From Pinguiococcus pyrenoidosus (taxonomy: Eukaryota; Sar; Pinguiophyceae; Pinguiochrysidales; Pinguiochrysidaceae): 64,000 bases of DNA. Location of the stretch: NCBI GenBank assembly GCA_019677205.1, contig JAAMXY010000976.1, forward strand, positions 62,001 through 126,000. Direction: 5' to 3'. This document shows positions 29,901 through 41,078 of the stretch, one piece after another. Position numbers and translations under genes: made by a program. The notes beneath the pieces are model-generated. The model saw only the letters and a list, made by a program, of their open reading frames with translations, did not search any database and had not been told where the DNA came from. Each line of letters opens with the position of its first letter. The stretch's first letter is position 1.

Positions 29901-32149
29901 CCATCTGCGTGGGAGATCATCACCGCCACGGGGATCATGGAGCTCACGCGCCTTATTCAAGTCAAGTCTGCGGACCGCCTCGACATTCTGCGGCTTTACT
30001 GCTTGGACGGCTACTTCACTTGCAATCAGGTGCGTAGAGCGACCTGCTTTTCCCACGGCCATTCTCTATCTGCTCATGGCGGGGACAACGTGAAACACAG
30101 ATCGAGAGCATCTTGGTGGATCTGCTGTCGGCGCCAAAGGGCACGGACAACGCCGGCGTGTCTCCCGCCGAGATGTGCGACTTCTTCTCCATGCTCCTGC
30201 CGCGCGTCTTCGACCGCGAGGGCGCATGGGACCTGCTGCGTCGCCATTTGCACGCGAGGCAGATCGCCACGGTGCGGGCTTTTCTGGGCGACGGCTTCTT
30301 CGCCTACCTCGGCATGCCCACAGGTTCCTACGAGCTGTCTCTGAAGGGACCTTGCGACGTCGCCGCGCTGCATTTCTTGGCGCAGACCGACGGGGCTAGG
30401 AGAGATTGGCGGAAGGCCGTCACGAAGTCTTTGCAAGGGTTCGCCGACCCACCGTACGGCTTCGACACCAGTCAGCTGGGCGACGGCACCTGCTTCCGCA
30501 ACGCCAAGCTGGGCAACAGCTGGCGCACGGCGCAGGCTCTGCCGCCGTTCTGGGTCAACGAGCTCCTTGGCGTCGGCGGGGGAAAGGCTGCGGGCACCGT
30601 CTTTTTCGACTTCGTCGATGTCCAACTACCCCACGCGGAGGCGCCCGCCTCTGCCGCCGACCTGGCAGAGCTGGTGCAATGCCTGCGCGACGTGGGGCCG
30701 CACGACCCCAGGAGAGTCGACGTCGAAACCACCAAGAAGCTGCGCCGCACGGCAGAAGCCTCTGGTGAAGTCTTGCAGCGATGGGCACAACGAACTGGCG
30801 CGCAGGAGGTCGCAGCGAAGTTCGCGGAAGGCCCGATTGCTTCCCAGAATCCTTTGGCGAGTCCCTTGCGGACCCTGACGCAGAAAGTGCAGTCCGGCTT
30901 TGCCGTGCTGGCCAGCGACAGCGTCGCTTGCCATGTGAGCTGTGTGCGCTTCCGCATTCGGCTCCTGGCCGGGGCCCTGGTCCTGGCATGGCGCCAGAAA
31001 GATTCCGCGGCAGCGTCACCATGGGAATGCTGGATCGACGTGCCTCTCCGACTATCCACCCGGGGGCTTCCCGTGGACCCCGTCCGTGATGTGTGCCTGT
31101 CGTTTCTGCATGGCCTCCTGAGAGATGCGGAGGACTTCGGAAGCGCCGTAGTGAGCGTCTTGCGGCTGAGCTCCGTGACCGAGCTGGACGCCCGCGTCGA
31201 AGGAATCGACACGCTGCGGGAAGTGCTTTACACGGACGTTCTTGTCGCTGGGTCGATGCAGCCGCATCTGCGGGACGCAGGAGACCGAGGGTGGACCTGG
31301 GTGTCGGATTCGATTATGACTGCTCCGCCGATGAAGTATGAGAACGTCTCCGAGGCGATTCATGCCTCGCGGCTGCTGTTGAGGAATCTCGTGCTCACCT
31401 GCGATCAGGTATTGGAACTGCTTGCGATCACGACAGCGACCTCCACGGCGAAGGGAAATGCTCCCGACGTCGTCCTCGGACATCGTGTGGGACTTCTCTG
31501 CGCCTGCTTCAGCCGCATCGGAGACCTTGACAACTTCCACCGGATCTTCTCTGCGTGCTCCGCGGAGGAGCAGAGCCAGCTGGTAGACCGCCTCGGCTGG
31601 CTCAACTTCTTCAACCCGGTACGAAGGATGTGGACTATGGCGCCAGGGGAAGAGACCTCAACTCGCCTCCGTAGGACTTTGCGGACTTCACGTACTCCTT
31701 CGACCTCGGCTGTGTGGATCATGTTCGCACGTTTGAAGTGCTGGTAATTCTCGCGAATGGCGAGCCTGGGGAGAACTTCAAGGTTTGCATGGCCATGCCG
31801 GCGCGGTGTCGTTCGGCAGAGCCAGTGAAGTAAACTGTTGCCTTTCGATCGACAGGATCAGCGCTATCGGCGAGATCAGAAGAGCAGTTTTGTTCCAGGC
31901 TGGGCGCTGCCCGAGGGCTGGATGTATGAGGAAGTACAGCAGCTGCCGAGCTGGTCGCAATACGAACGAGCGAAAGCGGATCTACTCGTCGCCCGGCAAG
32001 GGAAGCTTCCCGTGGGCTCCATCCCAAGTGTCGTCGTGGCCAGGTGTCACTGCGCCAGCGGCGCTGTGTTTGAGGAAAGCGCTCCTGAGCGTTGCCTGCG
32101 CTTGCTGGCCATTCCTCGATCCGTTGGCGGAATCGTGGGTTTCAGGTGA
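26955..32149 (+). CDS. Large leucine-rich-repeat protein with conserved C-terminal module
   Basis: Eleven exons (26955-27191, 27265-27401, 27535-27929, 27992-28235, 28307-28807, 28892-29500, 29561-29700, 29785-30029, 30101-31618, 31675-31782, 31856-32149) join in phase to 1475 residues. Residues about 340-650 are RNI-type leucine-rich repeats (LNLAHKSLGDQQILLLSKVL, LDLSSNKLDHVSAKSLA, LDLSCNQLTFAAAHVLAEGM). The C-terminal half starts with LFFEISQRFTLPSAW and LDILRLYCLDGYFTCNQ and ends with WLNFFNPDFADFTYSFDL, ILANGEPGENF and FVPGWALPEGW. From memory this module accompanies LRRs in oomycete and diatom proteins. No signal peptide or membrane segment. Function unknown; cytoplasmic scaffold suspected. 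The exon chain is hand-built but every junction keeps phase. Confidence 0.8.
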
Positions 32150-32602
32150 GAGTCGCTCGCTGCCTCCTCCTGCTGGAGCACCTCTACAGCCCGAGCCTGA
32201 CGTAGCCGAGAACGTCGCCAGGTACTCTTCCCTACCGGCGGATGGCTGCTGCCCGCACATACCGCTCCGCGAGGAGCTCAGACGGACCTGCGTGCTGCTT
32301 GGGGCGCTTGAGGCTTGGCGAAGAGGGAATCGAGTGGGCGGTCAGCAGGAGTTCGAGAACGAACAGCGCGCAAGCTGAGACGGCAAATCAAGCGCGTTTG
32401 TTTTCTCACATCTCCTACGCTTGCCACGTCACGACAAAGGGCTCATTACCACATTCACGCACACAAGTTCGGCGCACTGGGGGACTACGACTACATCGAG
32501 CACTACACTATAACATCGGCTTTGCGGGCTGGATCAAATGCGATTACGACGCTGGTGCTCCCAAGCTGCTTCAACACCAAGTTCCTCACATCCTGACGAA
32601 TC
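32150..32602. other. Convergent 3' spacer, LRR gene / dual-bZIP gene
   Basis: 453 bp between stop codons; no gene or repeat recognised. Confidence 0.5.
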
Positions 32603-33110
32603 TCACTTCTGAGGAATGCCCACTCGGGTAACTTCGGATTTCTTTTTCTTCGCTCGGACCTTTCCCGTCTTCTCTGTCGGTTGAGCGCCTGTTGCCTGCT
32701 CTTCATCACTGCTGCTTCCAAGGTTGCTTGGGTCCGACGAGGATCCTCCACCACTGCTTTCCATCGTCGTGCCGGTGACCTCGCTGGTGTCGCCAGTCTG
32801 GTCAGTGACCTGTGGCCGACCCTTGGGTGCTGCGCTCGATTGCCCCACAGCTGCTGGACCAACAGGAAGAGGTGGCAACGAAGCAGCAGGCATGCTGTTT
32901 CGCGGGTATGGGCCCCAAGGTGCACCGGAGTCCAGCCTTTGTCCCTGCTGCGGAAAGGCTGGCACCGAAACATTCATCGACTTGTACGGCATGCTATTCG
33001 CCATCTGCATCTGGAAAGGATAAGCCCCCCCGGGAGGCAAACTTGGGAGGGCCTGCTGCGGGGCACCAAGGGGCATTTGTGGAACGGGCGGGACACCGAG
33101 AGCAACTCTT

Positions 33111-33188
<78 letters not shown>

Positions 33189-36100
33189 GGCTGTTGCTGC
33201 TGCAGCTGTTGCTGTTGCTGTTGCAGCCGTTGCTGTTGAGGCTGTTGCTGCTGCTGTTGCTGCTGTTGCTGCTGCTGCTGCTGCGGCGGCGGCGGCTGCG
33301 GCTGTTGCTGGTGTTGTTGTTGCTGCTGCTGCTGAAGCTGCCCCATGCTGTGATGCATGTGCTCCTGTCCAGTCGCCCGAAGACCGGGCTGTCCCGTACC
33401 TCGTCCCATCGCATTGTAAGCAGTCTCCATCTGCGCAGGCATCATCTCCGCCGCGTTCATGCGATTCTGGTACATTCCCATTCCTTGCACCGGTGTGGGC
33501 ACTCGCACCGTTTGATGATGGGTCACGGGGCTCGCAGCCGGGATGGGAAGCCCCTGGGCGTCCATGCTCGCATCCCCATGGCTGCCACGGACCGGTAGCG
33601 GGGCGGCCATGCCTGGACCCGGCATCGTACCATCATGGAACATCCTCGGGCTCGGAGCCGGCGCGTACTGTAGTCCGCCGCGCATCGGAAACTGTGCATT
33701 CGGATCAAACGGCTGCCCATACCGTCCCATAGGGAACTGCATGGAAGGCATCGGGGAAGAGGGCTGCTGCGCGTCGGTGGGCGTATGCAGCATCACCTGT
33801 TGAGGATGCACGGGGCCTTGAACTCGCGGGAAGACGTCCCGATCCGCTTGTGGAAACGTGTGTGCCATGGGAGCACCAGTCGGAAACATCGGGCCCTGGG
33901 GAAAGGCTGGATTCCCAAGCGGGCCGGGGATGCTGGTCGCGGGCGCTTTGGTAGTGTCCGAAGACGAGTAGGCGCTGGGCAAGCTTGCGGGAGCGCTCGG
34001 CAGCATTCTCTGCGAATCCGTCGACATCGCGGACGATGCGACAGCTTTGAGTTCTCCCATGCTTCGGATCCCCAGCTGCTTCATGAGCTTCCGGTTCTCT
34101 TCCTCCAGACGCATCGCGGTGTTGGAGAGCTCGTTTTGAAACAGCTTTTTACGATAGCGCGTCCGCCTTGCGTGCATCCGATTGCCCTCGCGCCGGATCT
34201 GAAGAAGCTCCTCGACGCTGCACTTCGACCTATCCTTCTGCAGGAGGTCAAAATCGACGTCCACGTCGACCTTGGAATAGTCGATGGCACCCCTCTTGAG
34301 AACCACTTCTCCGTTGTCCGTGATGTCTGCAAAGTCACCGTCCTTCGCGTCCTTGGCGTCCTCCTCCTCGCCTTCATCGCCATCGGAGGACTCATCTTCC
34401 CCCGCATCTTCGGCATAGCCGTCGAGCCCTTTGTCATGCTCTTTAAGAAGTGCAACACCCTTTCGCTTGTCCTGGCCACCAGATGGCAGGGCTTCCGGAG
34501 GTGGAATGGCGCCAAGAGCTCTCTCTCCTCTTGCATCGTTGAGAATGACAGTCCCAGCATGCTCGCTAACCACATCCGCTTCCTCCTCTTCCTCCTCTTC
34601 CTCCTCTTCCTCCTCTCCTTCGTCCACCGCCGCTCCTTTCTCCGCGCTTTTCTTCGGCTTTCCATGTGCCGTCACATCCCCTTGTGCCGGCGCTTCTGGT
34701 AGTTTCTGTGCGTGGTCGGCCGCTTGCGCCTGCGCTTTCGCTTGCGTTTCCGCTCCCGCGTCCGCTTCAACTCCGCCCTCTGGCCTGTCTCGTTTCTTCG
34801 GCGGAGCTTCTGCTTGCGCTTCTGCGTTTGCTTCTGCATGTCCTTCTGCTTCTGCTTGCGCTTCTGCTTGGGCTTGTGCTTGGGCTTGGGCTTTCCCCTC
34901 TCCATCTCCTTCTCTTTCCCCTTTTGCGCCTCCTGCTGCTGCAGCGGCGCCTGCTGCGGCGACGGCGGCAGCGCCCGCTTCAGTTTGTGCTTCAGCTTCA
35001 TCCTCTAGCGCCAAGTCCATTCGCACTGTAGCCCCTGCCTCTGCGTCTGCCTCTACCTCTGCTTCCCCGACCAAGCCCGCGGCGCCTAGTTCGCCTGCTT
35101 TTCGGGCACTTTTCATCGGTGGTCTGACTCCCCTCGCCTCCTTCGCTATTTGCTCAGCCGTCCGCTTCTTCCCCGATTTTCGCTTCTCCCCCTTGCCCTT
35201 CTTCTTCTCCGGGGTGTTTCCCAGGCCGACCCTTGCGAGGGCAGTTTCCCGCATGCTCCTTCGCATCTTCTTCAGGTCGGACTGATCCTCCGTCTTGGCG
35301 TTGTGTTTGGCAAGGGAGTTCAACGTCGGGACCGCGAAGTCTTCGCTGCTGTCGTCGCTTCCTCTGGACTTGGCGTCTCCCTTCTGCACCGGGTCCCCGT
35401 TCCGTCGCCGCTTCTTGCCGGCATGAGCACTGTCCGTCTTCCCATCGGAGCTCGCAGAGTTGCTTGTTTCCTTTCCCCTCTTCTCTTCCGTCTTGACGCC
35501 TTCCGGCTTGGGCTTCTGCACGAGGCCCAGGAGAATCTGCGCTGTCTTGCGCTCGCGCAAAGCCGCTTTCAACGCCTGCAAAGGATCTGGTTCAGTCCCG
35601 GACTGTTCACGTCTCCTTGCAATTCATTTCACTTTGGTTCAGCTTCGCTTGGATTCGCTCAGCAACACACATGACCGCACACAGAGGGAACTGGCCATCC
35701 ATCTGTCCATCTATCCATCTGTCCATCTATCCATCCATCCATCCATGCATCCGGCCCGACATACCTTGTTGTCTCGCTGCAACACCTGAACATCTTGCTG
35801 CAGCATCTTGAGGGCGATCTTCTTTCGTTGCCTGCTTTTCCTCGCGTGCATCTTGTTCCTCTCGCGACTCCGCTGTGCTCGCTCTGCTGCTGACATGGAT
35901 CCCCGAGACCGCATCTGGTGCACCAAACAGGTAAGTAGCCGAAAGCTTGCTGCGAAGTGCGCCGGCGTTCGTACCGCGTTGGCGTTATCTAGCCGATCCA
36001 TGCCCGCCCCTAGGTCCAGCGGTACGCCGCCGGACATGTGTCCCATGGGCCCGACGCCGGCGTCGTTCCCCATCGCCGCCGGCGGAAGCGGATGCGGCAT

Positions 36101-36872
36101 CATCTCCACCTTGCCATGCGGCGGGAAAAGCGCCTGCGCAGTGAACGGCGTCGTTTTCTAGATCGACGAGCGAGACACGTGAGACCAGCTACGCTCTGAT
36201 CACCAGTCCAGCAGTCCAGCAGTTCAGCAGTCCAGCAGTTCAGCAGTCCAGCACTTCAGCACTCCAGCAGTCCAGCAGTCCAGCAGTCCAGCACTCCAAC
36301 AGAGCTCCAGCATGCGAGCGAAACGAAGCTACGACGCTGGGAGAGGGCGCTCCAGGTGCTGCCGCCAGCTTTGTCTTGCTTCGCCCCTCTCCTTCGCGCA
36401 TTTCCTAGCAGCAAGTCCTTCGCGCTCCTCTCTCCATGCCTCCACACCCAAGGCCGAGTATCTCTACGACCCGCGTCACCCATCTCCTGCTAGCCTCCTC
36501 TGCCGCTGCTAGTGGACCTGCCGAGAAGGATACCTGGTCCGAAGGGAAGAGCGCCGGTGCTGGCTGCTGAAGCATGGCCGGGGGCGCCGGCGGCGCGGGC
36601 CACTGGCCAGGTGGCGGCCCCAGCGGCCTCCCGCCGTACTGCATGTTGGCCATGCCGGGGTCCTGGTAGTACATCGGCTGCATCGGCACCTTCGGATCCA
36701 TCATCTGCGGCCGGTGCGCAGCTGAATCTCCCACGTAGTTCATCATGGGGTTGCGGTAGGGCGGCCCCCCGTACACCTGGGGGCCCTGCCGGGCTGGCGT
36801 CATGCCCGGAGGTTGCGGCGCCGGAGGCGGATGCCCCCTGGCCGCGCGCTCCGAGGGCGGCAGGCCGTTCAT
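32603..36872 (-). CDS. Transcription factor with two bZIP domains and polyglutamine
   Basis: Four exons (36872-36534, 36157-35975, 35914-35765, 35575-32603) join in phase to 1214 residues. The first bZIP (about residues 185-240) has basic region RSRERNKMHARKSRQRKK followed by leucines seven residues apart, and is split by the exon 3/4 intron at QRDNK. The second (about 680-735) has basic region RREGNRMHARRTRYRKK and zipper LSNTAMRLEEENRKLMKQL. Between them lie Lys-rich, Ala/Glu-repeat and acidic stretches. The C-terminal third is Gln/Met/Pro-rich with a polyGln tract (CAG repeats, about 33110-33340), typical of activation domains. NxxMHARxxRxRKK is the basic-region style I associate with stramenopile bZIPs. 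The join of exon 1 is less certain than the rest. Confidence 0.82.
33110..33340. repeat. CAG/CTG trinucleotide tract encoding polyglutamine
   Basis: A nearly pure run of CTG on the plus strand (about 80 bp from 33110), followed by interrupted CTG/TTG/CGG triplets to about 33340. On the coding strand it is mostly glutamine with some Pro, Leu, Arg and His. Confidence 0.9.
35690..35760. repeat. CCAT-type microsatellite in bZIP intron
   Basis: CATCCATCTGTCCATCTATC-type tetranucleotide repeat inside the third intron (35576-35764) of the dual-bZIP gene. Confidence 0.75.
36198..36300. repeat. Tandem repeat of CAGCAGTCCAG / CAGCAGTTCAG type
   Basis: About 100 bp of alternating CAGCAGTCCAG and CAGTTCAG units inside the first intron (36158-36533) of the dual-bZIP gene. 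Confidence 0.75.
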
Positions 36873-38794
36873 GCTCGCCCCTGCCGTCCTTCCAGTACTG
36901 CTGATCTTCCTGCTCCTTCGCTCTCCCGCTTCGTGCGCCCGCTTGGCGCCCAAGGCAAGGCGTCGCTGCGCCCGCTTGGCTCCGTAGGCTCCGCAGGGGA
37001 TTTCCGGGGGCTGCCTCGCTTGGCGGCCGTCGCGAACGCTGCAGAGGGCGTTGCACACGTCAAGCCTCGCGCCTCCGGCTTCGTGAGTGACGGCACACGC
37101 GAGTTTTTGCCTCGAGCAGGCCTTGCAACACCTGTACACCGTCATCCGAAGCCCAGCTGCTCGGCCGATTGGGCTCAGCTGCCGACAACAGGTGCTCCGG
37201 GATGCCGTGTTGGGTTTTCATTGGGAGGAGCCATCTGGCTTGGGCGCCACGTCAGACCGCGCTTCGCCTCCGATCAAATAGAAACACGGAGTGGCCAATC
37301 CCCGCAGCCGATCTGCTTACGCCACTTGTCTCGCATTCTGGGGTGGCGAGAATCCGGGCCACAGTGCCGATGACGCGATGGTGTTGTGCAACGCTGATTG
37401 GTGCTGGAATCCACGCGGAGCGAGTCGAAGCCAATGGATGCTGCGCTGGCACCGTTGGGCATGAAGCACGTCCGATGGGCATTCCGGAAGCCCAATCTCC
37501 ACGAATGCCCGGGGTTGCCGCCGCCTGGCAAGCGCGTACTGGGCGATTTCGAGGCCTCCCGGCGGCTGTACTTGGGCCACCAACGCATCGTCCGAGGAGT
37601 TGCTGTTTGGGCCTTCCGCAGTTGAAGCCATGGCGCGTCAGCCGCCGCGGCTTGAATGGCGTAATCCGCTCCGTCAGAAGGGATTCCACGTCCGAGTCTG
37701 CGACCAGCGAACCCCCCTTTTCGTTCGATTTCGATTCCCACCCCGATCCGCCAATCCCCTTCACCGCGCGTGCCGATTCCTGCTGATCCAGGTGGGATCG
37801 CAGATCGATCCACGAGTCGCTGCTGCCCGTGCCTAAGTCGCAGCATCTCATGCGTGCGGAAGATGATCAATACACGGGAGCGGCCTTCGCTTTGCCAGCG
37901 AAGCACGCACAGCCAGTCCAGCCAGTGCGTGGCACACCCGCTGCATGATCATGATAGAGCGACGGGCCGGCCCAGTGGTTTGCTTCGTGCGCTGCGTCTA
38001 CACTAGCTAGCTACTGCTTGGAACCGACAACGAGCTCGAACGCCGAATTGCACTCAGGACGTTCTTCTTTCCGCGCGCCGCGGCCAGGGGGAAGGGCGCT
38101 CCTTGTTTAACTCCTTCTGAGCGATGGCTTCCTTGCCTCCCGGCGCTCTCGTGTCACAGCTCATTGCTGTCAGCTGACCTCGACCGCTTTCCCGTGTGCT
38201 GTTGATCTAAGATTGAAATATTCATGCTATTCTCGATAATTGTAACATTCCGTAAGTTTGATGTTCTTTTCCCGTTATCTTGCGGTGCTACAGAACTTCC
38301 AAGATCGATGCACATTTTCATTTTTTGAAATTGGCATCTTGGCCAATCGAGCGCTGATCTCGAGCATAGATATCAGGTGGAAAGAATGCACGAAGGGTGG
38401 TACTACACAAGCGTTGAAAAAACTTCAATTCGGAATCGTAAGATATTCAATATTTCGTAATAAATATCAAATAAAATATGATATTTTTATTTATAAAAAA
38501 TGAAAATGTTCTACTACTAGTGGAAGTACCACATGTTGACTCAAAGAAAGTATATCTTACACCCCCTTAGAGTTCCGAAAGGCCCAGCAGACCAACTTCT
38601 TGAAATGAAAAGTGGCCGAGCGTTTCCATCCGCTCCAACTACTGGTCTGTCCGCTGTCCTGCTGTCAGCTGCGCCACGCGCCGCTCGTTCTTCGCGGACG
38701 CCCTGCTGCATGCTCCTCACCTGGCAGCCGATCCCTAGAACTTCAAGATCTTGAGAAAGCGGTCGCTGCGAAGCTCCGAGGCGCACGAAGCACC
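36873..38794. promoter_or_regulatory. Divergent spacer, dual-bZIP / PP2A, 1.9 kb, with CCAAT cluster
   Basis: Five CCAAT boxes in both orientations lie within 267 bp (37168-37172, 37220-37224, 37295-37299, 37397-37401, 37430-37434), marking a likely promoter core upstream of the bZIP gene. The segment 37640-37850 has open frames on both strands; on the minus strand a frame beginning with the ATG at 37851 (GSSDSWIDLRSHLDQQESAR) looks protein-like but has no recognisable domain or clear splice partner. The right part is an AT-rich island (38200-38520). Confidence 0.35.
38200..38520. other. AT-rich island in GC-rich context
   Basis: About 320 bp of strongly AT-rich sequence; the end at 38455-38512 is almost pure A/T. 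No conserved protein is seen in its open frame of about 80 codons. It could be a promoter/matrix element, an old organelle-DNA insertion or a degenerate transposon; nothing in the sequence decides. Confidence 0.5.
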
Positions 38795-40396
38795 ATGACC
38801 TCGACACAAATAGAAAGTCAGATTGAGCGCCTCATGCGCCGCGAGAACCTCTCGGAGATGGAGCTGAAGGTGCTGTGCGGTGTGCTCTGCCTTGGGACTC
38901 GACGGGCGCCTTCGTGCGTGCCGCGCGCGGCAGCTTCGCGGCGCAGACTACCGGCGCGGCACCGAAGAACTGAACGCGAAATGCTGTCGTCCGTAGGAGC
39001 TGTGTGACCAGGCCAAGACCATCCTCATGCAGGAGCACAACATGCGCCGCGTGCCGGCTCCGGTCACCGTCGTGGGCGACATCCACGGGCAGTTCTACGA
39101 CCTTCTGGAGCTCTTCCGGATTGCTGGCGAGCCGCCGAGGACGAACTACCTCTTCCTGGGTGAGCCAAGCGCCGGCGGCAGATGGAATGAGGCGCCAGGA
39201 TGCTGATGCTGTGCACGTTCTGCTGAATGACAGGAGACTACGTGGACCGTGGATATTACTCGCTGGAGTGCGTGACGCTCGTGGTGCTCCTGAAGACGCG
39301 CTACAAGGACAGGATAACTCTCATCCGGGGCAACCACGAGTCCAGACAGATCACGCAGGTGCGTCCCAAGACCGCCAGCTCAGTGTGTGTGCGTGTGTGT
39401 TTGTGCGTGTGTGTGTATTTTTCCNNNNNNNNNNNNNNNNNNNNNNNNNNNNNNNNNNNNAGGGAAGGGAGAGGGGGAGGAGGGAAGGAGGACACGAGAT
39501 GTAATGGTCTGCTTGACGTCATTCTCCCTAGGTGTACGGCTTCTACGACGAGTGCCTGCGCAAGTACGGCAACGCGAATGTGTGGAAGTATTTCACAGAC
39601 CTCTTCGACTGCCTCCCGTTAGCTGCCAGCATCGAAGACCGGATCTTCTGCCCGCACGCCGGTGCGTGCGCAAGATGCCCACTAGGACGCCGACCTTCGA
39701 AGTTCCCGAGCGCTAAGCCTTGTGTCGCGCAGGCCTTTCCCCCTCGTTGGATACCGTAGACCATATCCAGCAGCTGGACCGGACCATGGAGATCCCGCAC
39801 GAAGGCCCCATGTGTGACTTGGTGTGGTCGGATCCAGACGAGCGCTCCGGGTAAGAAGACAACGCTTTCCGTCCTCTTCTCAAGCTCCCTTTGCTTTTGC
39901 GAGGAGGAACCACGCGAAGCTGATCGGAGCGCATGACTCTAGGTGGGGCATCTCGCCGCGCGGAGCAGGGTATACGTTTGGCTCCGACATCTCGGAGCAA
40001 TTTTTGCGCGCAAACGACTTCAACTTCATTGTACGCAGCCCCAGGTCCAGTCTCCAGGGTGCCGGTCGCTCCGCTAAACGCTTCTTCCCTGCGCCCTAGG
40101 TTCGTGCGCACCAGCTAGTCATGGAAGGCTATCTCTGGGCACACCAGAACCTCTGTGTGACCGTCTTCTCGGCGCCGAACTACTGCTACCGCTGTGGAAA
40201 TCTTGCGGCAATCATGGAAATCGAAGACATAGATGCGCCTCCCAAGTAAGAAGGCGGTGTCGCCACCTTCCATCTCCGGCGCCGTCGGGCGACTGAACTG
40301 GGTTTCTTCCGTTGCAGGTTCTTGGCCTACGAAGCGTCACCGGACCGTGGTGGCATCACGGAGGTGACCAAGAGGGCTCCGGACTACTTCGTTTAA
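38795..40396 (+). CDS. PP2A-type serine/threonine phosphatase catalytic subunit
   Basis: Eight exons (38795-38869, 38997-39159, 39234-39358, 39532-39661, 39733-39850, 39943-40030, 40100-40245, 40318-40396) join in phase to 307 residues, against 309 in human PP2A-C. Metal-binding motifs GDIHGQ, GDYVDRG and RGNHESR are intact, followed by [44 protein letters not shown] and [11 protein letters not shown]. The fit is better to PP2A than to PP4 or PP6, though some positions are intermediate. Two oddities: the usual CLHGGLSP reads CPHAGLSP, and the C-terminus is PDYFV instead of PDYFL, replacing the leucine whose carboxyl is methylated in PP2A. Intron 3 contains the assembly gap. Confidence 0.92.
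39425..39460. other. Assembly gap (36 N)
   Basis: A run of N inside intron 3 of the PP2A gene. It is flanked on the left by a GT-rich microsatellite (39383-39420) and on the right by AGGGAAGGG-type purines, so it is probably an unresolved simple repeat. No coding sequence is lost. Confidence 0.95.
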
Positions 40397-41078
40397 GGAC
40401 GTGTATGAGCGGGATCGCTTCTTGCCAGCGAGCATCTTCGATGGACCTTCGAATGACAAGCACACTGGGGATTCGTCGGTTGCCCCGGAAGCCTCGGAGA
40501 CGCTTGTGCGCGCATGGCAGCAGCTTGCAGTGTGGTGCTTTCCACCCGAAGAGACGCGTTGAGCGCTTCTGTTGGCGATTCTTCGCCGTATTAGGATAGC
40601 TGGGAGCTCCCTACTCCCGATGCAAGTCTCCTTTATCTTGTTGCCAGCCTGGTCTCACGTACAATCCAAGAAACCTAAACCGCAACCGCAACAAGCAGCT
40701 GCGGCTTTGGCAGAGAGCGACATCAAACGCTGCAAACGCTGCAAACGCTGCACAGCTCTGCACCATTGCGTGCTCTTCCACGCGGTCGGATGCCTCTTCT
40801 TCGCTACCTCGCAAGGACTCCTCGGTGCTCTGCGCAATCATCCATCCGTCTGGACCCAAGGACGAAAATGCCGAAATGTGGAAAGCTCCGCACAGCTCGT
40901 CGTCTGGCAAACTGTATCGTTGTCCGTAAAGCGCCGGGTGGCATCGAAGCATTCGACAATGCTTTGGGCAATCCTTTCGGTAAGCGTTCCTTTTTCCTTT
41001 CACGGACACTACGAGGCCTTTTGCAAGTGTCGCCATCTCCCGTCATGCTTTTGCCACGTTGCGATGTGCCGAACTGCG
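40397..41078. other. Convergent 3' spacer, PP2A / glycosyltransferase
   Basis: 682 bp; holds a short triplication of CAAACGCTG at about 40726-40752. No gene recognised. Confidence 0.5.

Noticed and set aside
36198-36300. CRISPR-like array
   Set aside because: Units are short and contiguous without unique spacers; this is a simple tandem repeat in an intron of a eukaryotic gene.
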